Origin: Ochotona curzoniae
Taxonomy: Eukaryota > Chordata > Mammalia > Lagomorpha > Ochotonidae
Direction of reading: 5' to 3'
Assembly (NCBI RefSeq): GCF_017591425.1
Contig: NW_024467083.1
Location: 16,173,001 to 16,237,000, forward strand
Length of the DNA stretch: 64,000 nucleotides
Part shown: piece after piece, positions 22,104 to 34,960 of the stretch
Numbering within the stretch: position 1 is the stretch's first letter
Layout: each line of letters opens with the position of its first letter
Made by a program: the position numbers and the translations under genes
Notes under the pieces: model-generated
Databases searched by the model: none
Seen by the model: the letters and a program-made list of their open reading frames with translations, nothing else
Told to the model about the DNA's origin: nothing

Positions 22104-25061
22104 TTTTTTTTACATTTTATTATTATTATCATTTTATGATACAACTCCATATTCCCTTATCCCCTCCCCAATTCTCTCCCCTCACCTAGTTCCTCTATAT
22201 CATTACTTACGTATAGTTCTTCATACTCAGTCATATGTCCATCACTGTGGGCATGGACAATGGCAGAGAGTTCAGAATCCTATTGTCAAGATATAGTAAA
22301 CAGTATCATTGTAAGTCCCATCTTTGTCTGGAAGCAGAAATGCATACTTCACTGCATCCTAACATCTGGATGTTAGTCTCCATTTCACAGCTACTGTACA
22401 TCCCCTCAAATGAAAAGTCATGATACAGAATCAACAGCAGAAATATAGAAATTAACAATGCCACAAAGCTAAATGACATGTTACTAGATATGACAGACTC
22501 CACTACACAGCTACTATACATCCCCTTAAATGAAGAGCCACAAAACAGAATCAATATTAACACCAAAAAGTTAAGTAGCATGGTATTAAATGACTAACGT
22601 GTAGCTGAAGAAATGAAAATCAGGAACCTTCTTGTAGAAAATGATGCTACTGTATGATCTGTGAGTCACTGAATGATTTAATCAGAAGAAAGAGTTTTGA
22701 AGAGATGAAACAAACAGAAAACAGCAAAACCCATGTGATATAGTTTCTACTAATCTTTCTAGGTGAAGTGTGTCTCCTCCAGGCAATAAACAGATGGGTT
22801 TTGTTTTTTAATCCAGTCTACTAATCTATGACGTTTGATTGAGCTTAAGCCATTTACATTTAGAGTTTAATATGTATGGGTGGTGCTTTGGTCCTGTCAT
22901 TTTAGGAATGGATTGTTCATTGATTTAGTCTTCTGTTGTCATTTTACTGGGATATTCTTCCTGTTTGCCTTTGGTTTTGGTAGGTGCTATTCCTCTTCTC
23001 CGACAAGAGAACATCTTGAAGTATCATTTGTAGGGCTGGTTTGGAAGAGACAAATTCTTTTAACTTGTCTTGACTGTGGAAGAATTTTATTTCATTTTCA
23101 AAGACAAAAGAAAGCTTTGCTGGATATGTTATCCTAGGCCGACAATTTTTTTCTTTTAGAATCTGGAATATGTCACTCCATTCTCTTCTTGCCTGTAAAG
23201 TTTCCTGTGAGAGATCTCCTGTGAGTTTAATTGGCATTCCTTTATATGTCAATTGATGTTTTTTACGTGCACATTTAAGGATCTTTTTCTTATGTTCAAT
23301 TGAAGAGAGCTTGATGATCATGTGTCTTGGTGAAGATTTGATCAGGCCTGTTGGGAGTTCTGTGTCCCTCCTGAATCTTGTTTCCCAATTCTTTCTCCAG
23401 TTTAGGGAAATTTTCCTCTATTATTTCATTAAATACATTTGCAAACTCAGCTTCTCTTCTTGTAACTTCTGGAACTCCCATAAGTGTTATATTTGGCCTC
23501 TTAAGAGTGTCATTTAATTCTTGAATACTTTTTTTGGCCTGATCCAGCTCTGCTTCCAGCTTTTTGTTTGCTTCCCCCTGATGACAGGAAATATCTTCCA
23601 ATTCTGAGATTCTTTTTTTCTGCTTGCTTCATTCTATTTTGGAGACTCTCCACTGTGCTTCTGTACTTTTAATTTGCTCTACTGTGTTCTTAATTTCTGA
23701 TATATCAGCCTTAATTTGCTTTATTGCTTCCTTAAATTCTTTGAACTCTTGCATGAGCTTCTCATTTTTGATCAGAAGCTTTAAAATGAGTCTTATGGAT
23801 TCTGTGTCCCCCATTTTCTCAATGTCTTCCTCAGTTAACTCTGAGGTTGGCATATGGCTTTGCTCCTTTGCAGGGGGTTTTCAGTCATATTCATTGTCCT
23901 TTGTCTCTTCTTTTGCTCTTGATCATTGTACTTCTGGTTAGCACAGTCTTCTCCTTGGGACAGATTTCTAGGCTGTGTCACCCACAGGTCTACAATGCGA
24001 TTTTACTTATTGCAGTTGGCACACAACTTTTTGCTTGCAGCCACTTTTGCTACAACCTCCAGTGAGTTCAGGTCTGGGTTCTTACGTCAGATTTCCACCG
24101 TGGTCTCCACAGCCCCAGCTCCTGGCTCACCACTCTCCACCTCCTGTGATACCATGCGAAGGCTGCAGCATTGTCTCTGCAACCTTTCTCCCACATTCAG
24201 TTGGAGCAGGTCCCAGGATTAGAGAGACACCAGGTGTCCTATATAGCTAGGTTGTTGGTGGCACTGATCTTGCCAGAACCTGTTGGACGTTAGATCTGGG
24301 TGCCACACGGACCTATTTTGACCCACACAATGAAACAGTATTATTTTCCTGCAGGACCAGTGCAATTCGCTGAACTCAGCGAGTTCTTGTGAGATCAGCA
24401 CATGCGCAGTTCACTGCTGTCCCCTGCACTCCTAAAGCTATTGCCACAGTGTGCAAAATGGTGCCTGGTGTGCCACTACTGGAGTTCTTGGTCTGGTGGC
24501 CATCAGGTCTGAGGGCTCCCCAGACCTGTCTTGGGTGGAACCTGTAGAATGCCATGTTGTTGCACTTCACTGAGTCAAAAATAAGTTCACTCACAGCTCA
24601 GCGTATGCTCTGCCCTTTCCCTTGCCTTTACCTCCTTATGCAAAATGGCACCCAGTTCAGCTCTAGGGGGCTAACTGGGCTGTGAAATCACCCTAGTCTT
24701 GCACTGCCCTTCTGGGACCTGCTGCTCTGTCTCTGTTCCTGGCCAAATCAAACGGACCAGCAGGATGGACTGTTCTTTGGGTTCACCTCCCAAGCTCCCA
24801 GTCAAAGTCCTTTCCCACCTGGCTGCTGGTGGAGTTTCAGCTGCTGGTAGAGTTCAATTTGCCATAGCTGAATGGCGCTAGAGTATCAGTCACTGCAACA
24901 CCACACCATTGTTTTCATTGCTTTCCTGTGTCTGTCAGTCTCCACGTACCCTCTGCTCTTCTATCCTTTTCTATTTCCTGAAATATGTCATCTCTGTTTC
25001 ATTCTGATGTTTTTCTGTCCGTTTAAACATGTCCTTACCCTATTCTGCCATCTGGATTCTC
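22104..25061 (-). mobile_element. LINE-1 with intact ends but most of ORF2 missing
   Basis: Minus-strand L1. The 5' end reads GAATCCAGATGGCAGAATAGG at about 25060, like other L1 starts (AAGATGGCCGAATAGG). A roughly 1.2-kb GC-richer 5' UTR follows, then ORF1 (23853 to about 22944), the first few dozen codons of ORF2 (near 22901, starting MTGPK and reaching an EETHF motif) and then, abruptly, the 3' UTR and an A-rich tail ending at 22104. The endonuclease and reverse-transcriptase region is absent. Flanks AGAACTAGAGTTTCTTT (22087-22103) and AGAGCTGGAGTTTCTTT (25062-25078) agree at 15 of 17 positions and are read as the target-site duplication. Confidence 0.88.
22944..23853 (-). pseudogene. L1 ORF1 (RNA-binding protein), broken
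   Basis: The reading goes from MPTSELTEEDIEKMG through a coiled coil (KLLIKNEKLMQEFKEFKEAI, about 23700-23800), the RRM-like centre (NITLMGVPE) and the C-terminal domain (KGMPIKLTGDLS, QARREWSDIF, PRITYPAKLSF). These are the landmarks of L1 ORF1p, a trimeric nucleic-acid chaperone. An in-frame TGA near 23626 and a frameshift near 23300-23320 break it, so it is inactive. The family call is secure; its length is near that of normal ORF1. Confidence 0.9.
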
Positions 25062-25078
25062 AGAGCTGGAGTTTCTTT

Positions 25079-26079
25079 CCAGAAAGGCTTTCTATGAGGA
25101 TCTGCAGTTTCCCCTTAAGGCTGACAAATGATCCTGAATTGTGCTAATGGAATTTAAAGGTAAAAAATGGCAACTTGGCCAATTTTCCAGCCAATCAATT
25201 TACCTGGCAATGATGACAAAAATTATCTCTATATAAGCCAAGCAAAATCTTACTTGGTAAGTATGACCTCTTCCACTACATGGACATATGACATTTCCAC
25301 TATACTTTGAATTAGGCACAATGAAGATTTTGATTGGCTGAGATCTTGAATGTCAGGAACTGTACGTGTACTTGGATTGTCCAACTTTTGGGATCATGCT
25401 TTATCCACTTTTTACAGTTACCAAGCTAAGTGGAACAGTGCATGACACCTAACAACTACGGACATGTTCCTCCTTGACCACATTAAGATACTTAAAGATA
25501 AAATACTTGAATGTCACAAAGACCATGCTAGAAACAAAGGCAAGCAGTTTTCAGCAAAACTGGCAGTGATGAGGATGGATGTGATCTGACAGGGCATAAA
25601 CCTCCATACCTGTTACTGTGTTATGCTGAAGTAGTAAGCCTAAAGACAATGAAATGGGCTCTTCCAGAAAAGGAGGCCCTAGGACACACCACCAAGTAAT
25701 GAAAATCAGGTGACTCTTACTACCAAGTAAGCTTCCGAGGGGGATGGTAAACAGGAGCTACTATGTCTGTAGAAGGAACTGAGCATCTCTCACTCCCTGA
25801 GAGCTCTCACCATGACTGAGGACCCCTAGGTCTGCCCAGCCAACGAAAACCACCCCGAGTGCCTTGGGTGCAGCAGCCATTTTCTCCTAGTGTAAAAATG
25901 GAACCAACATGGAAAACCAAAGGCTGTCTGATAGTAGTCTCCCTAGGCACTGTCAGTTTGCATTTTTTTTTGATAGGATAGAATGTTTATGAATTCTGTA
26001 TTAAATGTTCAGTTCATTTCATATTGCTTTAGTTTATGTCATCTTAAAATCAGGCTGACTCTCTCTCTCACCCTATAAA
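25079..26079. other. Intergenic stretch, nothing firmly recognised
   Basis: No supported gene. A GC-richer part at 25740-25900 carries AGCAGCCATTTTCTCC but no LTR ends or known repeat were identified. Confidence 0.45.
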
Positions 26080-26290
26080 GTATGCCAGGGTAGTGTGGGG
26101 ATAGAGCACAGTTGAGTCTAGAGCCAGACCACCTGAGCTGGGACCTGGTTCTGACACTGACCAGCAGCTGTGTGACCCTAGTAAGAGTTGCAATCTCTTG
26201 ATGGATCTCATTCACCTCATCTGAAAATGGCACTAGGAACAGTGTGCAGCATATTGTAAGTATGTCAATCGTTCCTATAAATGACTATGC
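26080..26290 (+). repeat. MIR SINE
   Basis: TAGTGTGGGGATAGAGCACAG, GAGCCAGACCACCTGAGCTGGGA, CAGCTGTGTGACCCTAGTAAG and CATTCACCTCATCTGAAAATGG match the MIR consensus in order. It lies just past the inferred VAV3 3' end. Confidence 0.9.
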
Positions 26291-26449
26291 AGTTAATCTT
26301 AGTGGTTCACTATTTGTAACTTAGGCAGCAGTCTTGAGCTAAACCTATCCAAAATTAGGGCTGGTATAGCCATGTAAAATTAGGAGGTTGCTATAAATGA
26401 GTTATGGACTCATTTAATGGAAAGACTGCTCAAATCCAGAAAAATTAAT

Positions 26450-28588
26450 TTAATGTAACTAGTAATTATTTTATTGACATATTTACAAAATAGTACAGAG
26501 ATCACTCTAATTCACCACATTACACAAGGCTGAATAACAGGCAAGACAAAGTATCTGCAAAACATTTACTTCCGTCTTTGGTATTAGAAATCTACATAAA
26601 TCTGCAGCATTTAAAGTTTCCAATACGAAATACTAAAATGTAGACAAAGATGTAATCGGCAACACCATGAAAAGGGTCTCTAATATATTCTGCTATGAAA
26701 CTCCCAAGTCATGAAATGTGACAATTAAGACCAAACACCTTCTGTATGGGGACAAGGTGTCTAGTGGTTAAGATGCATGAAACATGCTGCAATGCTGTAC
26801 ACACGTTTCCACTAGTGTGAAGCAGTGCTCTTTGTCACGACATGGAGAGGATAGTAACAGACAAAATATTGCCAAGACACAGAGTGGCAGCTAGGACTTC
26901 TATAGGAAAGAATCTAGTCCAAGAGTATGCTTGAAGATTGTAACTTTTCTGTACAGTTTATAAAATACATTTTGTGAACATTTACACATATACAAAAGTT
27001 AACTGGTTTTAACAAATGATCATTTTCCTAAGACACAATCACAGTTTACATAAATCTGAGGTAAAGATCTTGATCTATCCTAGATGAGAAGTCCTTGCCC
27101 AGGAGAGTCTACAGGAGAGTATGTTCATTAAGCATCCAATGTCTGGTACCCAAGCAGGTCGAGGACAAGGCGGGGCAAACCCACCTCATGTCAGAGAGGA
27201 TCCCAAACTTCAGAAATCAAAGTTTCTGGTTTGACTATGTGAAGATAATGCTGTTAAATGTGTGTGTGTGTGTGTTTTCTCCCCAAGCATGAAATACTCT
27301 CTGAATTTTGTCAGAACATGACTTCTGCTATGCAAGAAATATTTCAGTAAGGGGCAAGTTAGTGTCATAACTTGGCTCCCTTGATGGGCAATTCTGTGCA
27401 TCCCAGAAAGAACACTCTTAGAATCCCCACATAAACAAGTGAATGTTTGGCAGAATAAGTGCCCTGCAAATGGGTCTTGCTAGCAACAGACACAGGCCCA
27501 TGAAGGGCTTCAGGTGGACAGAAGCTGGAAGCCCACGAAAACTGAGTGACTCTCCTTACATCCTATAAACACACAAACAACTTATTGTGCTTTCTTTCCA
27601 AAATCCTTAACAATGCTCTTTGTGCTACTGTAGATACTCCCAAGAAAATAAGGGAATGTGGGAATCAGCAGGTATGTCTCTGGTTGTTCTGGAAGGGTAG
27701 AAATGGCATAACAGACATCACTGCTGTACAAATGACTTCCTGCAAATGAGAACGCTTGATGTGTTTCTGTAAACATTGCCACCTGACTTGAGTTATTGGC
27801 AGCTGCCCCTATTACACCTAGTCTTCATCACTGCATCAAGCACTAAATTTCTAAAACGATCTGATTAGATCATTTATATGAAGATGCTGTCTTGTGTGTT
27901 TTCTCCCCCTGCCCTTTACAAAGACATCTACAAATATAATTAGGACATCAAAAGGACAACCAAGTCTCTTCTGGAATATATCACTTGTATTTTACACCTG
28001 AGCATTTGCCTCTTATATTTTTATCAGGAGTCATCTCTGAGGGTAAGAGTATTTTCTGAGCAATGAGTCACCTGTTGGACAATCTAAGAGAGGTACTGCT
28101 GGATCTTTTTGGTAAGTTGCCCAAATGATGGAACTCTTAAGTTTTCTTCATGCTAGAAAGAGCAAAATTAAGTTGCTTCTTTGTACCATCAAAAAGCATT
28201 GAGTATGGCACATGAGAATAAAGTGAATAGGCAGGAAGCATTTACTAATGGCTGACATTTCTGCTGTCTGACCAGATGAAATAGAGAAACCCCAAGCAAT
28301 GTGTGTGCAGGGATCTTTTGGGAGGAAAAGCTCTTGGCTTTGCCCTGGTCCTTGACAATGACAGACCAGCAGCCAGTTTCTTGCACAGCTCTGGGCAAGC
28401 TATTAATCTGTCAGTACCAGCATCTTTAGAAACTGCAGCATTAAGACTTAGGAAGGGTAAAGAAGTGTGGGTGTTTAACAGCCAGAAATGCAGCTTTTTA
28501 ACACTTCGATTAACTCATAATGTTGTGCAGGTTTCCGATTAGCCCTTCTTTGACATGGTTGGTACAGGACATAAAGCTGGATGGGAAT
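26450..28588 (-). other. VAV3: VAV3 3' untranslated region
   Basis: About 2.1 kb runs from the stop codon to the first well-placed poly(A) signal. It is almost free of recognisable SINEs while the flanks are full of them, as expected for transcribed 3' UTR under constraint. It carries a short CA/TG repeat (about 27260-27275). The length fits my memory of a 3' UTR of roughly 2 kb for VAV3 mRNA. The 3' end is inferred from the hexamer, not from transcript data; a different cleavage site would change the low coordinate. Confidence 0.7.
26470..26475 (-). terminator. VAV3: Probable VAV3 poly(A) signal AATAAA
   Basis: On the minus strand the sequence reads GTCAATAAAATAATTAC, a canonical hexamer in AT-rich context about 2.1 kb after the stop codon. 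Cleavage would be expected 10-30 nt further on, about 26,440-26,460. It was chosen because the sequence beyond it becomes ordinary repeat-bearing intergenic DNA, with a MIR at 26080-26290. Confidence 0.65.
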
Positions 28589-28630
28589 TTATTCATCCTC
28601 TTCCACATATGTGGATGGAAACCAGCCCAC
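28589..28630 (-). CDS. VAV3: VAV3 terminal coding exon: last 13 residues and stop
   Basis: After the acceptor TTTTTTCCAG the exon reads VGWFPSTYVEEDE and then TAA (28589-28591). GWFPSTYV is the final strand and 3-10 helix of the SH3 domain, with the Pro and Tyr of the ligand groove, and VEEDE is the acidic Vav3 C terminus. Only 42 nt of this exon code; the rest is 3' UTR. The stop codon lies within an AATAAA hexamer (28588-28593). The preceding intron is 673 bp. Confidence 0.98.
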   Translation of the reverse strand: MGWFPSTYVEEDE

Positions 28631-29303
28631 CTGGAAAAAACAAAACCAACACAGTAACATTACTTTACATCTGGCTCTTCAAAGAATTCCACAAGCAGAG
28701 CATTTCATTTTCATAACACCCCCATTAAGCTGGAGTTTTATGCCCATTTAAAGTAAAGAAGATTGGTTTAAATGCTCTTAGGAGCCTAATAGAGTGAATG
28801 ATGGGAAAAGAGTAATAAAATAAGCTTAAACAATGTTCTAATCTGCTAGGACACAAATAAATATGTAAATTAAGCATAATACAGAGCTCTACTACATAAT
28901 GAATCCTATTTCTGCAGTAGAACAGGATGTAAAGACAGAGGTATGATGTCCCATTCCTTCCAATTTAGATCAGCAGCCCTTACACGTATTTTGCACTACA
29001 TCCAAAGTTTGTGCTCTAACGCTGAGGGTCTAAAAAGAAATGAGATGCTACTCAACTCTTCCAAACAGAATCCCTGACAACCTGCTCTGGTGTGTTTTAT
29101 TTATCCCACTATCATACTCACTCTATAAATACACACGAAGTTCCTATTCCCTGCAAGGATCAGCACCAATCTCAGTGGGGCAGGCCACTGCAGTGGCAAG
29201 GTTACAGCCCTGAGAACGGCCACTCCCACACAACATAAAAGTGTTGTCAGCCACCCAATCTCCTTCAGGAGCATGCATAAGCTCATGGCCAGAGACAACT
29301 CAC
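28631..29303 (-). other. VAV3: VAV3 last intron
   Basis: This 673-bp intron lies between the two exons of the C-terminal SH3 domain, with donor GTGAGT and acceptor TTTTTTCCAG. No repeat or other feature was recognised in it. Confidence 0.9.
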
Positions 29304-29455
29304 CCGGCCATTGACTTCTCCTCTCCACCAGCCGTTGGCACTCATTTTCGTGTAAATCTTCACCACGTCTCCTTTCAACAGAGAAAGCTCTCGCATGTCT
29401 CGTGCACAGAAGTCATACCGAGCAATGGCAATGCCCAGCACCTTTGGACTCAGCA
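29304..29455 (-). CDS. VAV3: VAV3 exon: bulk of the C-terminal SH3 domain
   Basis: The exon has 152 nt: two bases finishing the Leu codon split by the 19.2-kb intron, then 50 codons from [10 protein letters not shown] to [10 protein letters not shown]. It shows the SH3 hallmarks in order: ARYDF (the ALYDY motif), the RT loop with acidic and basic residues (CARDMREL), [11 protein letters not shown], and the WW pair of the ligand groove (GWWRGE). It ends at a complete Arg codon. The acceptor follows CTGTTTGCAG and the donor is GTGAGT at 29298-29303. In Vav proteins this SH3 binds proline-rich partners. Confidence 0.98.
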
Positions 29456-30744
29456 CTGCAAACAGACAATGGAAGTAAGTCACCGATTCGTAGTGAGTAG
29501 CTGTCAGTACCCAATCAGATGAGTGCTACCAATGTAATCAAATGCACAGTTGCGATTTTGTTACAGACCAGTGACAATGACAGAGGAGCTTGAAAGCAGC
29601 ACAACTGCTGTTTCAATGCAATTAGGTGTGGGCACATTTGTTTCAGACACTTCGAAGACCACTATTGTGTTTGCAGTCTGCCTGAGGACTTCAGGGTAGG
29701 TTTGTAAAGAGACACAACTGGTTAATAGCTTAAATATTATCTAAAGAAAAAGAATTTAAAACAGCTTTAGCCCAGATTTCCTGCCAATAGCACAGCAGCC
29801 TGCAACTCTGAGGTAAAGCTTTGTGTTTTAAAGAGTAACTGCTTTAACTAATACTCGGGTCAGCTTGCTGTCTTGGTTCTGATGAAATCCACATCACTGC
29901 TTTTCTCCCACACCAGACTTCAGCATGTTAAAACTGCGTGGGAGATAAACTCAGTTACTGTTCTACATAAAATTTCACTTTTGTGAAGAGTCAGAACTAG
30001 GGTTACACAGAAGGAACATGCAGATAGCATCCATACACTATCTTCATGTCAAATAATTACTGCCTCCCAGAAAACCTCTATTGAGGAATCCAATCCAAAA
30101 TGAGATGTAAGGGGTTCATCTCCTGATTCGAAGTTTCTTTGCTCGCTTGTTTTCTGGAGAACAGCCAACCCTCTTTTGAAAAAAAGCTCCACCCAAGTGG
30201 CACTGCTTTGTGGGTCTCGAGTGTTCCTTTGCACATTTTGTAGTCATGTCTCTGTTGTTCCTTGGGATTACACAGCATTTTCAACTAGATGTTCAGTGAT
30301 TCTGAGAACCACTCATCTGAGGCTGGTAGGACTTTATCAATCTTAAATGGTAGAGTAACTTTAATGTAAAGAAAAGAGACAAATGGGAAATGCCATCCAA
30401 GAGCATTTTTAAAACAGTTTCCTGTACCCGGGCAGCTGTACTTATGACCTATGTTCCAGGGGAAGAGCCCACCCACATGGCTACAAGGATCTCAGGCCCA
30501 TTTTCCACAGCTTTCTAATGACAAAAGACCTTTTTTTTTTTTTTTTAAAGTCTCCAGGTGTCCATCATAGGATAAATGAATGGCAATACTGTATATTTCA
30601 CAACTGTAAAGGGAGTAAAAATAAGGTCATTTTATTTCACTGTCAGGACACAAACCACTTTAATGGTTTTCTTATTGAAAGCTGTCCCATAGCTACATAC
30701 TGCTCTCAGAGTTGGTTCACATAAAAACACCCTTGTGATAGAAA

Positions 30745-30900
30745 AACCCAATCATCACTTAACTTGGCAATGCTGCACAAGCCTTATAACCCCTCTCTGC
30801 CACGTTTCTCATCTGTAAAGTGAAAGGTTTGTACTAGATGATTTCTAAGCTCTTTCCAGTTCTAAATTCTATGCTCCTATCGGGAATTACAGGTTAACTT
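30745..30900 (+). repeat. MIR-type SINE, 3' half
   Basis: CCACGTTTCTCATCTGTAAAGTGAAAGG, TACTAGATGATTTCTAAGCTC and TTCCAGTTCTAAATTCTATGCTCC match the MIRc/MIR3 3' half. Confidence 0.85.
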
Positions 30901-32254
30901 TTGAAAAACCTGTAAGAAAAAATATCTTACCTACATTCAAGGCATTCCCTTTAATATTAAAGAAACAGCCTCCAAATTCTCTGAATGATGATAGAAATAA
31001 ACACCAAAAAGCCCAGGCACAGACTAATGAGCTAGAGACTTGATGGGTGCAAGTCAATCTTTCAAGCAATGGGTACTACTTTTTTCTTAATATATGGAGA
31101 CAGAATTTGGGCCTGGGTTTTATTTTCATTGTGTTCATAGAAATAACGTCCTTTCTCAGATGTACTTTCAAGTCTAATGATTTTACAGAATACATCAGCC
31201 CTCATGCCTCTACAACCTCTCCCAAATGGATGGATTACAAATGTCGGACACAGCGTGAGCTCACACACAAAGACCAGAGAGGTGAAATGTCATGACTGAC
31301 AGTGACTTTGTGGCAGAGAGGAGTGAAGTGCATGACAGTAATGGAACTCTAGGGACTTTCTGAAGAGATGCATCTATATGAGAAGCCATACATAGAAGTC
31401 AACTAGTTTATTTGCAAATGGAAGCAGATTGAAGCAACATATAAAAGCAGTAAAGCAGTACCTGACCAGAAAGGAGTGGAAGGGGGAACAAAGCTGTATT
31501 CTGGAGGAGTTACAAAAGAAAAGCCACAGAACAAAGAGGGGGCTTCGAGAGAGAAAGAGAAGCAAAAGAGCATTTAGGTGTTGGCCAAAAAAAAAAAAAA
31601 AAATCTCAACACAGATATTTTGTTGTTGTAATCATGAGAACATTGTCACATCAAAGTTGCAATATCAGGCTTCATTTTCACCCACATCTCTCTTCTCACC
31701 ATTTCTAAATGAAGATCAGGTCAAGCTTTTACATTTTGATTGACATCAGTTCTGCAATTGTGAACTGCCTATCCTTTGGCAGGCAGACACAATGTACCCA
31801 CGCCATGTTACCATCTTTGATCTGTAGCCACCTATCCAGCCAGCCAAGGCTGACATTCTCCTGGTGGTGGTTGCCCAATTCCTACTTTGTTACTTCAGTG
31901 GGAAGGGGACTTCTGTAAATTCTTAATGGAAAATATTTCATGGTAAAACTCATAAGATGTGATAGCGCATACATTGTATCAATGAAACACACAGAACCAA
32001 TGGGAAACTCAAGAAAATCGCTCATACAATTTGTTTAACCACCCCTTCAATTCCCACATGCACATGGTTGCTTATTTTCAAAAGGGAAAACATAAGTAGA
32101 AGTGAAAAACACACTGAATTGTACATCTGGAAAAGAATGTAAGCACATCTTCCAAATTTTAAAGAGGTACAGAAAAGTTACAGGCATGTAGATGCTCAAA
32201 ATATTTTGTTGTTGTTGTATTTACAGATAGGTTTCAGTAACATTTTAAAAATTG

Positions 32255-32350
32255 TTGTAAAGGGTTAGATACATTGATAAATGTGCTATGTGCTTCAGTA
32301 TTTCATTTAGACATCACAGTAGCTCAAGAGGAAGATATTACTTTCTCTTT
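32255..32350 (-). repeat. MIR-like fragment
   Basis: CTTCAGTATTTCATTTAGACATCACAGTAGC and GAGGAAGATATTACTTTCTC resemble the reverse of the MIR 3' half. Low-confidence. Confidence 0.4.
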
Positions 32351-34289
32351 ACATTTCAGAGAAATCTGGATTCAGTGCCAAGTAGTGGTCCATACTCTTC
32401 ATCACGGCTGGTCTGCTCTACTTCAGGAACCTCTGCAGACAACTGTAATACCATGGTGTCATCCAACAAAAAATGAAGATGTGATTATAACATTTCTAAT
32501 GATAGTTATTCTCTTGCTTTCATTAGATTGATTATTCAGTTGGTCTCACTTTCCCAGAAGACAAACAATATCTGGCTGTTAGGCCTAGCTAAATTATCAA
32601 GTTCTAGCCAACGAGACACTAGAAGAAGTATGATCTGCCAGCTTCTGGGGCCTTTCCTAACAAACAGCATGCATGCTCCTTCGCCTTGCCATTGGCTTCT
32701 TTATCTGTCCTGATGTCTAGAGTGTGGTCATGGGAAGGGCACTGTAACCCCTGGAGGAAACAGCATTGGTTTGAAAGCATCTGGGTCACTGCTTGTATCA
32801 TAGAAAAGAGATTGTTAACTCGACTCCACAGCCCTGAGCAGACTACTACTAGGTTTTTATGGAGAAAGAGAAATATATGCCCAATCTGTATCCATTGAGG
32901 ATTTGGGGTTTCTGCCACTTGTGCCTGGACCTGATTTAAACTATTACCAAAAGCTTTCTACAGCTAAGGTGAAAGTGGGCTAAACAAACTGGGAAAACTT
33001 TCTATAATCTTCTAATATGATCTGCCTCTTTGAAGTAATTGATCAACTCAAGAGCCTCACAATTTCTTCAAAGTTAATACTCCTGAGAACAGCAGTGACT
33101 TATTAAGAGATTACCAGACTCCATCCAAACAGACTGGCCAGGAGAATTGGAGAGAGTTCATTCATTCTTGTAGTCAAAGGGATTGGAGCCTTCATAAACA
33201 CAAGATGCATTGATGACAATTTCTCTTATGAAAGACTTCACATGTTCATTTTCACCTGCCCCAAAACATATCCTTACTGATAAAGTTCTTTCATATTTGT
33301 CAATTTTGCAGTGTACTTTTATTTCTAAATTCATTGGTACATGTAATTTTACAATCTGCCCAATTCATTTCTTGCCACACAGTTTTAACTGGCACATTTT
33401 CATTTTGTTAAAGAAGAGGATGCCATCTTTAACTTAATAAAGTAAATGACACAAACCTCGCTTTATTATTACCAGAAAATCTGGTGCAAAGGTTTCTATC
33501 CCAAGATTTCTATGATGAGTTAAGAAGCCCTCAATCATGTACTTCATTTCTGGCCGGTGTTAGAACTTTCTTCTTGAGCTATTTCTTAAGTGTCCATGTT
33601 TGATTTCTCTTTCTGGAACTCTTACATAAACAACATGAAGTAAATTTCTCTAAAATTGTTAATGGGAGTAAATTAAGCCATGAATTTGATATATACCAAG
33701 AGATGAGTTAGCTCTTAAAGGAAGAAATGGGAAATCAATGGGAATACAATGAGATGAGATTTAAATAATCTCAACAATAGAGATTAATTAGATAGATAAC
33801 CTGTGTAATCTTAAAGCATTTAACATTAAAATTGTATGGGTGAAATTTCACCAAAGTTCTTGAATCTCTCTCAATTACATGATATCAGGATGCTACTCCT
33901 CTTTTCTAACCCTAAGAGCATATAATCATCTCCATTCATGTCTAATAGCTACAATTTGGGTTCTTTTTTTTCTTAGGATCTCATCTAAAATATGATAAGA
34001 GCAACTAAATAGGAGCTTGCAAAGTGCTACTTTGGCCCATCCACTGGTTGTATTTTAAATTAATTTCTTTTACTGGTGCCTGGACAGACAATAGGTCAGT
34101 CTTGAGTTCCTCACTGAATTCCAGTCTGTGACTTCCAGTGTTTCCAGGCCACTGCCACCATGAGTGCAGACATTATCACTCATTTAACTAGCCTGAAAAT
34201 TACTAGCTATTCCCTGTAGCCTAGCTCAAATTTCCACCTGTTTTACTTTCCATGCCTCCACTTTGTGAAACCACCCTGTACTGTCAGAC

Positions 34290-34960
34290 CTGTTTGGCTC
34301 TTTCTGTTCACTGTGTTGAGCAGTATTACTTCTTCAGCATGAAATTTGTCCTTTACTATTCTTAATTCTGCTATTTATTCTTTGTGTTTCATCATTTCTA
34401 AGCTCAGACAACCATCTTCTACCTGGTTTTATCACTGTTTCAAACATTGCCTCTCTTTCTTAAGCACAGATCCCATAACTCTGTCAAATAAATTACAAAA
34501 ATCCAAATTCTTGACCTGAATTCCAAAGCATTTCATATTCTGACCACTCCTTTTCTAAGCAAATCTGCCATAATTTTCCAAATGAATTCTCTTCACCCAT
34601 ACTAGCTTCGTATTATTCCCAGATCTCCTCAGTTACGTTCCCATGTCAAAATTTCTGCTCATGCTAGAATGGGCTATTTCCCTTGCCTGTGTGAAGGTAA
34701 AATCTTAAAAGCCCAGTGTAGGGCCCTCCCCGAACATCCTCACATCTCTTTTTCCATTCTCTGTCCTTTTCTAGCCATCTGTTAGGCTCCTGTACCTTAG
34801 CACTTCTGGGCTGTGGTATTTAATGATTATATACATATTTCACCACCAATTAGAGGTTGATTTTGGAGGGCAGGGGTCAGTTCTTATATTGCTAAAGCGT
34901 TTCTCATAGGATCAGGATCAGGCCCAATGCTAAGCAGGTGAAATTGTTTAAAGGACAAGT
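34290..34960 (+). repeat. L2 LINE fragment
   Basis: A long L2-like run: TCTTGACCTGAATTCCAAAGC, TTTCATATTCTGACCACTCC, then ATTAGAGGTTGATTTTGGAGGGCAGGGGTCAG and GGATCAGGATCAGGCCCAATGC, corresponding to the L2 3' end ('GAGGGCAGGGACTGTGTC'). Diverged and non-coding. Confidence 0.6.

Noticed and set aside
23847..25147. Several plus-strand frames of 60-105 codons
   Set aside because: They are antisense to the L1 5' UTR and ORF1.
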